A stretch of DNA of 10,011 bases from Cytophagales bacterium (GTDB lineage Bacteria > Bacteroidota > Bacteroidia > Cytophagales > JAAEPT01). The position numbers and the translations under genes are program-made. The stretch is from positions 1-10,011 of the forward strand of contig WTJX01000017.1 of assembly GCA_011524675.1 (NCBI GenBank). Direction: 5' to 3'. A model generated the notes under the pieces. That model saw only the letters and a list, made by a program, of their open reading frames with translations, was not told the DNA's origin and ran no database searches. Position 1 is the stretch's first letter. Every line of letters begins with the position of its first letter. This document shows positions 1-7,675 of this stretch, piece after piece.

Positions 1-560
1 TTGATTGCATCCAAGTATAATGGAAACTCTGGTTTTTTATTATTGATAATTTCATCAAAAGCAGCTTTCATTTGCTTTGCAGCGATGTTAGGTGGCATTC
101 TCCCAGTTCCTGTGCAAAGACCAGGGATTGCAATTGAAGTGATTTTTTCATTTCTAATCCCTTCAATCAAAATCGCTTTCATGGCTAGATAGGCATTTAC
201 TGAATGAGGAATCCCCTCACTGGTTGGAACTCGCATTGTTGGCGCACATATTACAATTTTGTTATTTACTTCAATGCTCAAAGCTTGCCCAACTAATAAT
301 TCACCTAGGGCTGTTGTATCAATTTTTTTTATCAGTTCGCTTTGAACTTCCCAGCCTAATTTCTTTGAGATCAAAAGGTCTAATCCTCCATCCATAAAAC
401 CAAATGAATTACCGGGGCTTACAATAGCGTCTGTTTTTACATTGAAAATGTCTCCCTCAATGATATTGACGTTTGGTTCATCTTTAAATAAATGACTCCA
501 GTTCTCTCCAAGTGCTGGAGAGTTAAAGTGTACAAGCGATAGGTTTATTTCTCTAGCCAT
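1..560 (-). CDS. Macro-domain (ADP-ribose-binding fold) protein, 3' end outside the window
   Basis: An open frame starts with ATG at 560 and runs without a stop for 186 codons to the left edge, so the C-terminus is missing. Residues 31-185 read as a macro domain. GDIF at 36-39 and DAIVSPGNSFGFMDGG at 44-59 form the nucleotide-binding strand and loop, with Asn51 in the usual Asn position. GQALSI lies at 91-96, CAPTMRVP at 105-112, and the glycine-rich phosphate loop GLCTGTGRMPP at 147-157. Macro domains of this bacterial subtype bind ADP-ribose or related nucleotides and some hydrolyse ADP-ribosyl bonds; the actual substrate here is unknown. The protein has no signal peptide and should be cytoplasmic. 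Its start lies inside the end of the upstream membrane-protein gene (8-base overlap), which suggests translational coupling and one transcript. The family call is firm and the function is open. Confidence 0.88.
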   Translation of the reverse strand, partial: MAREINLSLVHFNSPALGENWSHLFKDEPNVNIIEGDIFNVKTDAIVSPGNSFGFMDGGLDLLISKKLGWEVQSELIKKIDTTALGELLVGQALSIEVNNKIVICAPTMRVPTSEGIPHSVNAYLAMKAILIEGIRNEKITSIAIPGLCTGTGRMPPNIAAKQMKAAFDEIINNKKPEFPLYLDAI

Positions 561-1098
561 TTAAGAGTCTGGTTTTCCTTCTTTGCTTTACGCTATATAT
601 TATCCCTGCGATTAGTCCTAATAATCCACCTAAATAACTAAAGTTGTGCATTGAACCAACAGAAATAAAGTTGTCAATGTCTATGAGATTATCTGGTAAA
701 TACCAACTCACTCCTGTTCTTACTAAATAAAGTTTACCGTATGTAAGTCCTATAAGTCCAGTAATAAATGTAACGACAATCGTTATGCTTATCGCTTTCA
801 TCGTTACAAGAAACATTTGTTTATGGTTTAGATGTTTTAACCCTACTAACCCAAGGATAAGCCCTATGGGTAGTCCCATCCACCAAGTAGCCATAAATCC
901 AACTACTGAAACTTGAATCCTTGGATGTGGAAAAATAGCTTCATTTCCTACGTCCATCAATCCAAACTGATAAAATTTGAATTTTGTATAGTACTCAGGC
1001 GAAATGGTATACGTTAGTTGGTCATGTAGTATGCCGTAGCTCCCACCAATAATGGGGGAGATTAGTACTATCAGTAGTAGAATAAGGAGTTTTTTCAT
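553..1098 (-). CDS. Conserved four-helix membrane protein of unknown function
   Basis: This 181-residue protein has four hydrophobic segments: residues 3-22 (signal anchor or first helix), 66-87, 102-123 and 152-170. It ends in the basic tail KQRRKTR, which suggests a cytoplasmic C-terminus. Between helices 1 and 2 is a polar stretch with YTISPEYYTKFKFYQFGL (30-47). The segment before helix 4 has SVGSMHNFSYLGGLLG (146-161). From memory, both stretches are the conserved parts of a family annotated only as hypothetical or signal-peptide-containing proteins in Bacteroidota and Planctomycetes. No catalytic motif is evident. The ATG at 1098 is preceded by a modest purine run (tagaag) and lies 28 bases after the glycosyltransferase stop. 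The 3' end overlaps the macro-domain gene by 8 bases. It could be a small integral membrane partner of either neighbour, but the sequence does not show this. Confidence 0.8.
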   Translation of the reverse strand: MKKLLILLLIVLISPIIGGSYGILHDQLTYTISPEYYTKFKFYQFGLMDVGNEAIFPHPRIQVSVVGFMATWWMGLPIGLILGLVGLKHLNHKQMFLVTMKAISITIVVTFITGLIGLTYGKLYLVRTGVSWYLPDNLIDIDNFISVGSMHNFSYLGGLLGLIAGIIYSVKQRRKTRLLNG

Positions 1099-1111
1099 CT
1101 TCTAATCTATT

Positions 1112-1140
1112 AGCTGTTCTTTTCTCTTAAGCAAACAGCT
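1112..1140 (-). repeat. Intercistronic inverted repeat spanning the glycosyltransferase stop codon
   Basis: Perfect 7-base arms (agctgtt at 1112-1118 and aacagct at 1134-1140) flank a 15-base loop that contains the stop codon of the large glycosyltransferase. No run of T follows on the minus strand, so it does not look like an intrinsic terminator. It may slow decay of the upstream message or have no role. It lies between two genes that otherwise look co-transcribed. Confidence 0.4.
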
Positions 1141-4100
1141 CATCATAGATATGGATAATATCATGACGTTCGGCACGAGAAACGCCTATTTCAAAGTTAC
1201 AGTTCTTCAATGATAGGTTAGGATTGTAGCACGGATCATTTTCTATAAAGTGTCGGTACTTGCTAACGAAGCGTTTTACCTCTCTTACATGCCTTTCCCT
1301 AGATTTTTGTGTCTGTAAAGGGTTTCCTCTTGAAAGTGATTCGTAATGATAGATGACAACATCTGCCATGGATAGGTTATGGTACCCTAGCTCTTTGATT
1401 CTGAGACAGAGGTCTATATCGTTGAACTCTACTTCAAATTTCTCGTCCCACATGCCTGCTTCTTCGAGTACTTTTCTACGGCATAGTAAGCAAGCCCCTG
1501 TTACGGCACTATAGTTTCTTGTGAGGTTGGCATTGTTGAAGTGTCCATCAAAGTTTCTTGGGTATTTGACGTATGTATGCCCTGCAATTCCTCCAAAGCC
1601 TATCACAACACCTGCATGTTGTATGGTGTCGTCATGGAAGAGTAATTTTGCGCCTACTGCTCCTACCGATTTTCTTTGTACTTGACCTACCATCTTTTCT
1701 AACCAACCTTCAGAAATGACTTCCATATCGTTATTCATAAACAATAGGTAGTCTCCTGTGGCTTTCTTAGCTCCAAAGTTCATAAGCTTAGAAAAGTTGA
1801 AAGGAATCTTATGTGAGTAGCATTTAAAAATGCCAGCATGCTCACGCTCATAGGTTTTGACGAAGTCAAAGAAGGCTTGTTCTTCGCTGTTGTTATCCAC
1901 TACTATTATTTCGTATTGGTTATACTGTGTTTTGGTAATGATGGAGTCAACACACGTTTTGAGAATGTCTGTTTTGTCTTTGGTAGGTATGATGATACTT
2001 ACCTTTTTTGACTCTTGGATGTTGTACTGTACATTATAACCTATATAGCCTGGCATAATGCTTACTTCTCCTGTTTCTCCCCTTCTTTGCAGTGCTTCTG
2101 TAATGGCTTTTTTAGAAGCTTCATAGGCATAGGTTTTTACTTCTGCTCCTGCTGCGGTTGACTCTGAGTGCATCCTCCAGTGGTACAATATCTTAGGGAT
2201 ATGTGCTATGCGCTCTTGCGTCGTTTTTTCGGTAAACCTTAGGACTAAGTCGTGGTCTTGACTTCCTTCAAAACCTAGTCTAAAACCGCCTATCTCATCT
2301 AAGATGGTTTTTCTATAGGTAGAAAAATGAGTAACATAGTTGATAGACAATAAATAGTCGGGCAAGAAGTCTGGTTTGAAATATGGATTTGAAAATTGTC
2401 CACTGTCATCTACTTTGTCTTCATCAGTATAGATGTAGTCTAATTCCTTGTTTTTGTTGAGCTGTAGTACCACTTGGTAGAGGGCATCTTTTGTCAGTAG
2501 GTCATCATGATCTAGTAAAGAGCAAAACTCCCCTGTTGCGATTTCTAAGGCTGAGTTTGAATTTGCCGAGATATGACCGTTTTGTTTTCGGAAGATGTAC
2601 TTTATCCTTTTGTCTTTGGCAGCATATTCTTTGATGACTTTTTTTACTGCTGGATCAGAAGAGTTGTCATCTGATATACATAGCTCCCAGTTTTGATACA
2701 CCTGCTGTAGTACAGAGTCTATCATGGCTCTGAAATAGGGAATAGGAGGGTTGTAGGCAGGCACGAGTATGCTTATCTTAGGTTGATATGCAAATAACTT
2801 TGCCATTTCTGCATACATCTCAAAGTCTGCTTTTCTAGGGAGGTTTTGAGCCATCCACTTTTTGTAGCGTATGTCTGGGTCTATGAGCTTGCTGGTATCT
2901 TCTTCTACGACATTAGCTTGGCTATAGTCCACTGCTCCATACATGATGTTTACTTGTTGTTCCTCTAGGTAGAGGTATAGCTTTAAGAAGACTTTTTTGA
3001 AAAACTTCTTAACCATAAACGACCCAATAGGGGAGGCAATAAATTTGAATTTTGAGAGTAGTTGAATGATGATGTTTCTATCGGCATCAACGACAAAGAA
3101 ATAGTCAAAGATTTTGCGTAACGTCCTTTTTACTTTAGCGGATTTGCTGTTTTCATAGCTTATGATTTTGTCTTGTAATGCTTTGTTGGTATCCTTGAAT
3201 AAGCTAAGTTGATTTTCTTTCATGTCAAGTTGCACATTGACATTGTTTAAGGCTACATTGGATAACTCATTGTTTTTTTGACTTGTTTCTAATAGTCCGA
3301 GATAGCTTTTTTTCTCATCTGCTACGCTATCTACTAATAATTGATAGTTTTCTAACGATTGCTTTAGTGTAGCTACTTCTACTTTGAAGTTAGTGTTTTC
3401 ATTGATTAACTCTTGAAGTTTTGATTCGTTTTGCTCTTGAAGCTCTTGTAATGTTTGCTGGTGTGTATGTTTTACTTTTTCTAGGGCATCATTTTTTGAA
3501 TGCGTAAGAGCACTAAGTTGCTCATTTTTTTGCCTGATTTCCTCTGTGTAATGCTCGTTTAACTGTACTACTTCTTTTTCTTTTTGCTCTTTGAGTTGAG
3601 AGAGCTGTACATCGTACTGAAATACAGCATCATTTGCTTTGCCAAGCTCAAATTTGAGTTTATCTAGTTGTAGTTGGTTTTCTGTTTTGAGTTGTGCAAA
3701 TGAATCTAGTGTAGGTAATTCTTTGTTTTTTTGTTCTAAGCTTTTTATTTGCTGTTCAAAGGCTTTTTTCTCTTCTTTGAGCTGAGTAATGATTGCACTT
3801 AAGTTTCTGCTGTGTATGTTGGCTTTTTTGCTCTCGTCCGCATGTCTTACTAATGTCTTCTGTCTTTGACTAGCCAGTTTTTCTAAATTTAGCGTATGCT
3901 GATGAAGTTTAGAAAGTACGTAGGGAGCTCTTTCTTGGTATAAAGCAGTATGTTTTTTGGTAACGTATTCTATGAGTTTAGCTCTGTTTTCGGGTATGTT
4001 GCACCTTTCTGCCATAGAGTTTTCTTTTGTACGGTAGTCAAAAAGAAATTTGTCAATGTAGTGAAATTGCCAGCCTTTAGCGTGTGCCGAAAGCCAAAAC

Positions 4101-5293
4101 TCCCAATCTTCATAACCTAGTTTTTCTGGGATTTGTGTATCAAAACCTCCTATGTCTTTCCACGCTTTTTTTCGTATGACGGTACAGGCATCTATATAGT
4201 TTCCTGCTAATAGTCTGTCTGCATCAAAGGCGAGGTTTTGTCTGAAGTGTTTTGTGCTTCCAAATACTCTCGCTTTGGCATATACTATGCCTATTTTTGG
4301 GTTATATTGTAGTACTTTGGTTGCTTCTTGGATATAGGTAGGGTCTAGCTTATTATCTGCATCTAAAAGAGCAACATAGTCTGTCTTGGCAAGCGCTATG
4401 GCATTGTTTCTTGCAGCTGACAAACCTTGGTTTTCTTGGTGGATGATCTGATAACCGTCTTTTTCAAGTTGTTGAAGTAGGTCTAGGGTATAGCTATCTG
4501 TGGAGCCATCATTGACGATGATGATGTTTGGTAGTGGGGCTAAACTCCTTTCTACACTGGCTAAAGCATCCATAAGGTATTCGCCATCATTATAGACGGG
4601 TATGACGATGCTTGCATTTGTGTTATGCGTTACACTATCTATCCCTTTTTTAAGTAGAGTGTTTGAGCCTAGAGAGCGAAGTAGTTGTATTACGTTCTCG
4701 TCTGCTTTGATCTGCTTTATAGTGTCTACCTCATAGCTTTTATTATAAAAAGAGGTGTTGCACAGGAAGGAGAGAGGTTCTTTTTGTTGGGTATAAAAAC
4801 CTAACTTTTGCTCGATAGCTTTGAGGATAGCATATGGAGTCTGCCATAGTTCATGGGTATGTATCAATACACATGCCTGTGAATTTGCCGTATAAAAATT
4901 ATAGAGTGTTTGATGAAAGCTGTACCATTTTTTTAAAAATAGACTGATGTCTGTTTCCTCACTTTCGGCAAAGTCAACCCAAGGGTCGGAAAATACGAGT
5001 AAAAAGCGTGTTTGTTTAGCTACTTTTTTCCAATAAGATAACCATGCTATTTCTTTTGAGTGACACCATGCTACGAACTTGTTATCTTCTACAGCTTCTT
5101 TAAGCCATTTTTTACCTTCTTCGATACTCGAAGAAGGTGAGTTTTCTTGAAAACTGTTTACTTTAGCTGTAATAGATTGAAAGGGAATGCTGATGTCTTT
5201 TTCTGCTGAGATACCTGAGGTACTACAAAAGTCGGTGATTAGTGAATTCAGAGAATTGGTGAATCCACATACAATCAAATGATGATCGCTCAT
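1127..5293 (-). CDS. Giant multidomain glycosyltransferase: sulfotransferase-like region, GT2, coiled coil, GT2, GT2
   Basis: The protein has 1388 residues, several times the size of a single GT2 enzyme. Residues 1-180 resemble a worn sulfotransferase domain. GT2 domain 1 (226-440) has SIVIPVYN, VNDGSTD (260-266), DADN (311-314) as the DxD site and GYEDWEFW (393-400). Residues 465-715 are rich in Lys, Glu, Gln and Leu and predict a long coiled coil. Residues 720-777 form a basic and hydrophobic linker that might touch the membrane. GT2 domain 2 (838-1045) has ISILVPAYN, DHDD (928-931), GSQDHDLVLR (1010-1019) and HWRMH. GT2 domain 3 (1097-1320) has VSIIIPTKD, NNDM (1187-1190) and FNDIDLCLR (1290-1298). 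GT2 enzymes move sugars from nucleotide donors, so this protein probably adds successive residues to a surface polysaccharide, O-antigen-like chain or glycan; donor and acceptor are unknown. No signal peptide is seen, so the active sites are probably cytoplasmic. The upstream gene ends in a terminator, so a promoter must lie within about 5294-5345, but I see no clear consensus there. ATG 5293 is the first in-frame start and lacks a Shine-Dalgarno site. Confidence 0.93.
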   Translation of the reverse strand: MSDHHLIVCGFTNSLNSLITDFCSTSGISAEKDISIPFQSITAKVNSFQENSPSSSIEEGKKWLKEAVEDNKFVAWCHSKEIAWLSYWKKVAKQTRFLLVFSDPWVDFAESEETDISLFLKKWYSFHQTLYNFYTANSQACVLIHTHELWQTPYAILKAIEQKLGFYTQQKEPLSFLCNTSFYNKSYEVDTIKQIKADENVIQLLRSLGSNTLLKKGIDSVTHNTNASIVIPVYNDGEYLMDALASVERSLAPLPNIIIVNDGSTDSYTLDLLQQLEKDGYQIIHQENQGLSAARNNAIALAKTDYVALLDADNKLDPTYIQEATKVLQYNPKIGIVYAKARVFGSTKHFRQNLAFDADRLLAGNYIDACTVIRKKAWKDIGGFDTQIPEKLGYEDWEFWLSAHAKGWQFHYIDKFLFDYRTKENSMAERCNIPENRAKLIEYVTKKHTALYQERAPYVLSKLHQHTLNLEKLASQRQKTLVRHADESKKANIHSRNLSAIITQLKEEKKAFEQQIKSLEQKNKELPTLDSFAQLKTENQLQLDKLKFELGKANDAVFQYDVQLSQLKEQKEKEVVQLNEHYTEEIRQKNEQLSALTHSKNDALEKVKHTHQQTLQELQEQNESKLQELINENTNFKVEVATLKQSLENYQLLVDSVADEKKSYLGLLETSQKNNELSNVALNNVNVQLDMKENQLSLFKDTNKALQDKIISYENSKSAKVKRTLRKIFDYFFVVDADRNIIIQLLSKFKFIASPIGSFMVKKFFKKVFLKLYLYLEEQQVNIMYGAVDYSQANVVEEDTSKLIDPDIRYKKWMAQNLPRKADFEMYAEMAKLFAYQPKISILVPAYNPPIPYFRAMIDSVLQQVYQNWELCISDDNSSDPAVKKVIKEYAAKDKRIKYIFRKQNGHISANSNSALEIATGEFCSLLDHDDLLTKDALYQVVLQLNKNKELDYIYTDEDKVDDSGQFSNPYFKPDFLPDYLLSINYVTHFSTYRKTILDEIGGFRLGFEGSQDHDLVLRFTEKTTQERIAHIPKILYHWRMHSESTAAGAEVKTYAYEASKKAITEALQRRGETGEVSIMPGYIGYNVQYNIQESKKVSIIIPTKDKTDILKTCVDSIITKTQYNQYEIIVVDNNSEEQAFFDFVKTYEREHAGIFKCYSHKIPFNFSKLMNFGAKKATGDYLLFMNNDMEVISEGWLEKMVGQVQRKSVGAVGAKLLFHDDTIQHAGVVIGFGGIAGHTYVKYPRNFDGHFNNANLTRNYSAVTGACLLCRRKVLEEAGMWDEKFEVEFNDIDLCLRIKELGYHNLSMADVVIYHYESLSRGNPLQTQKSRERHVREVKRFVSKYRHFIENDPCYNPNLSLKNCNFEIGVSRAERHDIIHIYDELFA

Positions 5294-5339
5294 ATAGAAG
5301 TTGCTAGTTATATATTTTTTAAGGATTTTAAATTACAAG

Positions 5340-5387
5340 AAAAAAATGAATAAAAAAATATTCACTCGATCTAGAGACCGAGTGAAT
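5340..5387 (-). terminator. Intrinsic terminator of the phosphohexomutase gene
   Basis: Perfect 9-base arms, attcactcg (5360-5368) and cgagtgaat (5379-5387), flank a 10-base loop. On the minus strand the hairpin is followed by ATTTTTTTATTCATTTTTTT, a good U-tract. The upstream arm lies in the last codons of the mutase gene and the loop holds its TAG stop. The site separates the mutase from the downstream glycosyltransferase transcription unit. Confidence 0.85.
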
Positions 5388-7101
5388 TCATTAAAGCATC
5401 TATTTTTTTATTAAGTGTAAGTTCCTCGCTATCAAAGTCTTTGTTATCATTTAGTATTCCTTTTACGCCTACATAAAACTTGATTTTTGGTTCTGTACCA
5501 GAAGGTCTCATGGATATTTTTGAGCCTTTTTCTGTAAAGAATTGGATCACATTCGAGCTTGGTAAATCTATGGTTTTACTTTGTCCTGTACTAAGATTTT
5601 TCTCTTGTGATGATTGGTAGTCTTTGATGGTAACGAGCTTTTCTCCTGCAATTTCTTTGGGAGGGTTAGCTCTAAAGTCTGCCATCATTTGTTTTATCTC
5701 GTCTTGTCCTTTTTTTCCTTCCCTTTTGAGAGATACAAGAGCTTCTTTGTAAAAACCATGTGTTTGGTATAGTTTGATGAGCGTATCGAAAAGTGAGTCT
5801 CCTTTTTCTTTGAAGTAGGCTGCCATCTCTGCGATGAAGGCACAGCTTGCCAAAGCGTCTTTGTCTCTTACCAAGTCAGATATGAGGTAACCATAGCTTT
5901 CTTCTCCTCCTACGAGGTACTTTTTCTTTCCTTCGTTGTCTCGAATCAATCCTGCTATGAATTTAAAACCTGTCAATACATCAAACATTTCTACTTCATT
6001 ATTGGCACAGATGTCTGTGATCAGCTCAGTGGTAACGATGGTTTTTACGGCAAATTCATTTCCTTTGAGTAGTCCTTGTTCTTTGTATGCACTTAGGATG
6101 TAATGTACCAGTAGGGCACCTGTTTGGTTTCCGTTAAGCAATTGAAAATCTCCTTTGTGATTTTTTACTGCTATCCCTACTCTATCGGCATCGGGGTCAG
6201 TAGCCATCACAAGGTCTGCATCTATTTCTTTGGCTTTGGCTACTGCCAGTGTCATTGCTTCTTTTTCTTCTGGGTTTGGATAGACTACAGTAGGGAAGTT
6301 GCCGTCTGGTGTTGCTTGCTCTTCTACTATGGTTACATTTTCAAAGCCAAAAGAGGATAGTAATTGTGGTACCAAGGTGATTCCTGTCCCATGTATGGGG
6401 GAGAATACAATTTTTAAATCCTTTTGTTTTTGAATGATCTCTTTGGATAAAGATAAGTTTGTTACCTCTTCGATGTATTGAGTGTCAATGTCTTCTCCAA
6501 TGAGTTCTATCAGTTCTTTATTTCCTTCAAAAAGGATGTCGTCAACAGATTGTATGGCGTTTACTTCTTCGATAATGTTTTTGTCATGAGGAGCAATGAC
6601 TTGTGCGCCATCGTTCCAATAGGCTTTGTAGCCATTGTATTCTTTTGGGTTGTGAGAGGCGGTAAGTACCACTCCTGTGTCACAGCCTAGTGTTCTGATG
6701 GCATATGATAGCTCCGGTGTTGCTCTTAACGCTTCAAAAAGATATACTTTGATGCCGTTGGCAGAAAGTACTTCTGCGGTTACTTTTGCAAATACATCGC
6801 TGTTGTTTCTGCTATCGTGTGCTATGGCTGCACTTAGGGGTTTGTTTGGGAATGTTTTTTTTAGATAATTGGCTATTCCTTGGGTGGCTGCTCCAATAGT
6901 ATATTTGTTGATACGGTTTGAACCTACGCCCATGATGCCTCTTAGTCCACCTGTGCCAAACTCCAAATCTTTGTAAAAGGCATCTACTAAAGCTTCTTCT
7001 TGCTTTGTGTCGATCAGTTGTTGGATTTCGGCTTTTACTTCGTGGTCATAATTTCCTGTAAGCCACTGATCAATTTTATCTTTTACTGTAGGATCTATCA
7101 T
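5371..7101 (-). CDS. Phosphoglucomutase/phosphomannomutase (phospho-sugar mutase)
   Basis: This is a full-length alpha-D-phosphohexomutase of 576 residues, the usual size for this bacterial class. It interconverts hexose-6-phosphate and hexose-1-phosphate (glucose, possibly mannose) and so feeds nucleotide-sugar synthesis and glycogen or central metabolism. The four diagnostic sites are all present and intact: GTGGLRG near 49-55 (substrate side), TASHNP at 147-152 with phosphoserine Ser149, the Mg-binding loop DPDADR at 302-307, the sugar-specificity loop GGEESYGY at 398-405, and the phosphate-binding loop RPSGTEPK at 532-539. The GEES type of sugar loop is common to glucose- and mannose-using members, so substrate choice stays open (pgm or manB type). 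The protein is cytoplasmic with no signal peptide. The ATG at 7101 follows an A-rich leader containing gaagaaa. The gene is transcribed alone and ends in its own terminator. The glycosyltransferase downstream could use sugars derived from its product, but the link is only by position. Confidence 0.96.
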   Translation of the reverse strand: MIDPTVKDKIDQWLTGNYDHEVKAEIQQLIDTKQEEALVDAFYKDLEFGTGGLRGIMGVGSNRINKYTIGAATQGIANYLKKTFPNKPLSAAIAHDSRNNSDVFAKVTAEVLSANGIKVYLFEALRATPELSYAIRTLGCDTGVVLTASHNPKEYNGYKAYWNDGAQVIAPHDKNIIEEVNAIQSVDDILFEGNKELIELIGEDIDTQYIEEVTNLSLSKEIIQKQKDLKIVFSPIHGTGITLVPQLLSSFGFENVTIVEEQATPDGNFPTVVYPNPEEKEAMTLAVAKAKEIDADLVMATDPDADRVGIAVKNHKGDFQLLNGNQTGALLVHYILSAYKEQGLLKGNEFAVKTIVTTELITDICANNEVEMFDVLTGFKFIAGLIRDNEGKKKYLVGGEESYGYLISDLVRDKDALASCAFIAEMAAYFKEKGDSLFDTLIKLYQTHGFYKEALVSLKREGKKGQDEIKQMMADFRANPPKEIAGEKLVTIKDYQSSQEKNLSTGQSKTIDLPSSNVIQFFTEKGSKISMRPSGTEPKIKFYVGVKGILNDNKDFDSEELTLNKKIDALMNSLGL

Positions 7102-7252
7102 TATTTTCTTCGTTATATTATATATTTACAATTTGGAAGCCGAAATATTCAACTTTCGATTAAGAAAAACAATATTTAAGTGCTTAGACCATGAAAAATA
7201 ACCTAAGTTTTTGTAACTTATTTTTTTGAAATAGAAATCAATAGAGAAGATT
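7102..7252. promoter_or_regulatory. Divergent intergenic region between the mutase and the acidic-protein gene
   Basis: These 151 very AT-rich bases must hold promoters for both directions. No clear Bacteroidota promoter (TTG with TAnnTTTG 19-21 bases on) is present. The closest match on the minus strand is TTG followed after a fitting gap by TAAATATA, a poor -7 element. On the plus side a short dyad, taagtt (7204-7209) and aactta (7215-7220), is followed by seven Ts. A 12-codon mini-frame, MKNNLSFCNLFF (7191-7229), covers this dyad and ends 23 bases before the next gene. A smaller dyad (cgaaa/tttcg) lies at 7141-7158. Confidence 0.4.
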
Positions 7253-7675
7253 ATGGATTTTACCCAATTAAACACGGACTTGCTTGAGTTGATCGAAAAA
7301 AGAAATATGCTTGTGCAAATGGATTATAATGATGACAACTATGATGATGTGGAAGACGCTTTGCATGACAAAGAAGACGACTTCGTAGAGGATCATGGAG
7401 AGGCATTAGAAGATATTTTAGGTGATGTACATGAAGAATTGAACATTGATACGGATGTGCTTTTACCGACAGCTTATATCCCTAAAAAATTTGTAGAGCA
7501 TGTAGAAGATGATTCATTTGAAATTGATGTCAACGACGGTGTGTTGATAGAGTCTGATGAGATTCCTAACAAAAATACAAGACTCGTTTTGGTACCTAAT
7601 CCTGCGAGAGTTTTATTTATTGTTGATGGGCAATTGAATAAAATCGCTTGGTCTTCGGAAAGTTCATTGGTATAA
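7253..7675 (+). CDS. Acidic orphan protein, 140 residues
   Basis: I do not recognise a named family. By hand count, 37 of 140 residues are Asp or Glu and only 9 are Lys or Arg. Acidic residues are concentrated in the first 68 positions, with runs such as DDNYDDVEDALHDKEDDF (27-44). This part is probably helical. The second half (70-140) is less charged and has short beta-like stretches: VLLPTAYIP (69-77), TRLVLVPNPARVLFIVDG (109-126) and KIAWSS (130-135). No signal peptide, membrane helix, cysteine pair or catalytic motif is visible, so it is probably a soluble cytoplasmic protein. The start is supported by a purine-rich leader (agagaag) about 5 bases before ATG and by the divergent arrangement with the mutase. 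It could be a metal- or protein-binding adaptor, but the sequence does not decide this. The uninterrupted frame and its codon use support a real gene. Confidence 0.75.
   Translation: MDFTQLNTDLLELIEKRNMLVQMDYNDDNYDDVEDALHDKEDDFVEDHGEALEDILGDVHEELNIDTDVLLPTAYIPKKFVEHVEDDSFEIDVNDGVLIESDEIPNKNTRLVLVPNPARVLFIVDGQLNKIAWSSESSLV

Noticed and set aside
1..192. A plus-strand frame of 63 codons at the left edge
   Set aside because: It is antisense to the macro-domain gene, whose motifs are clear on the minus strand.
553..560. Sequencing error or frameshift joining the membrane protein and the macro domain
   Set aside because: Both genes have proper starts or stops, and an 8-base overlap is normal for coupled genes; no fused family is known to me.
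1857..2039. A plus-strand frame of 60 codons
   Set aside because: It lies inside the glycosyltransferase GT2 domain 3 on the opposite strand and has no features of its own.
5294..5345. Promoter of the glycosyltransferase operon
   Set aside because: A promoter must lie here because a terminator precedes it, but I found no TAnnTTTG or convincing -33 match, so no exact site is called.
6124..6868. Three plus-strand frames of 63-78 codons
   Set aside because: All are antisense shadows of the mutase, with Phe/Cys/Tyr-rich products typical of reversed coding sequence.
7204..7227. Hairpin plus seven Ts read as an intrinsic terminator
   Set aside because: The stem is only 6 mostly AT pairs and no gene on the plus strand ends just upstream; at most it is a weak attenuator.
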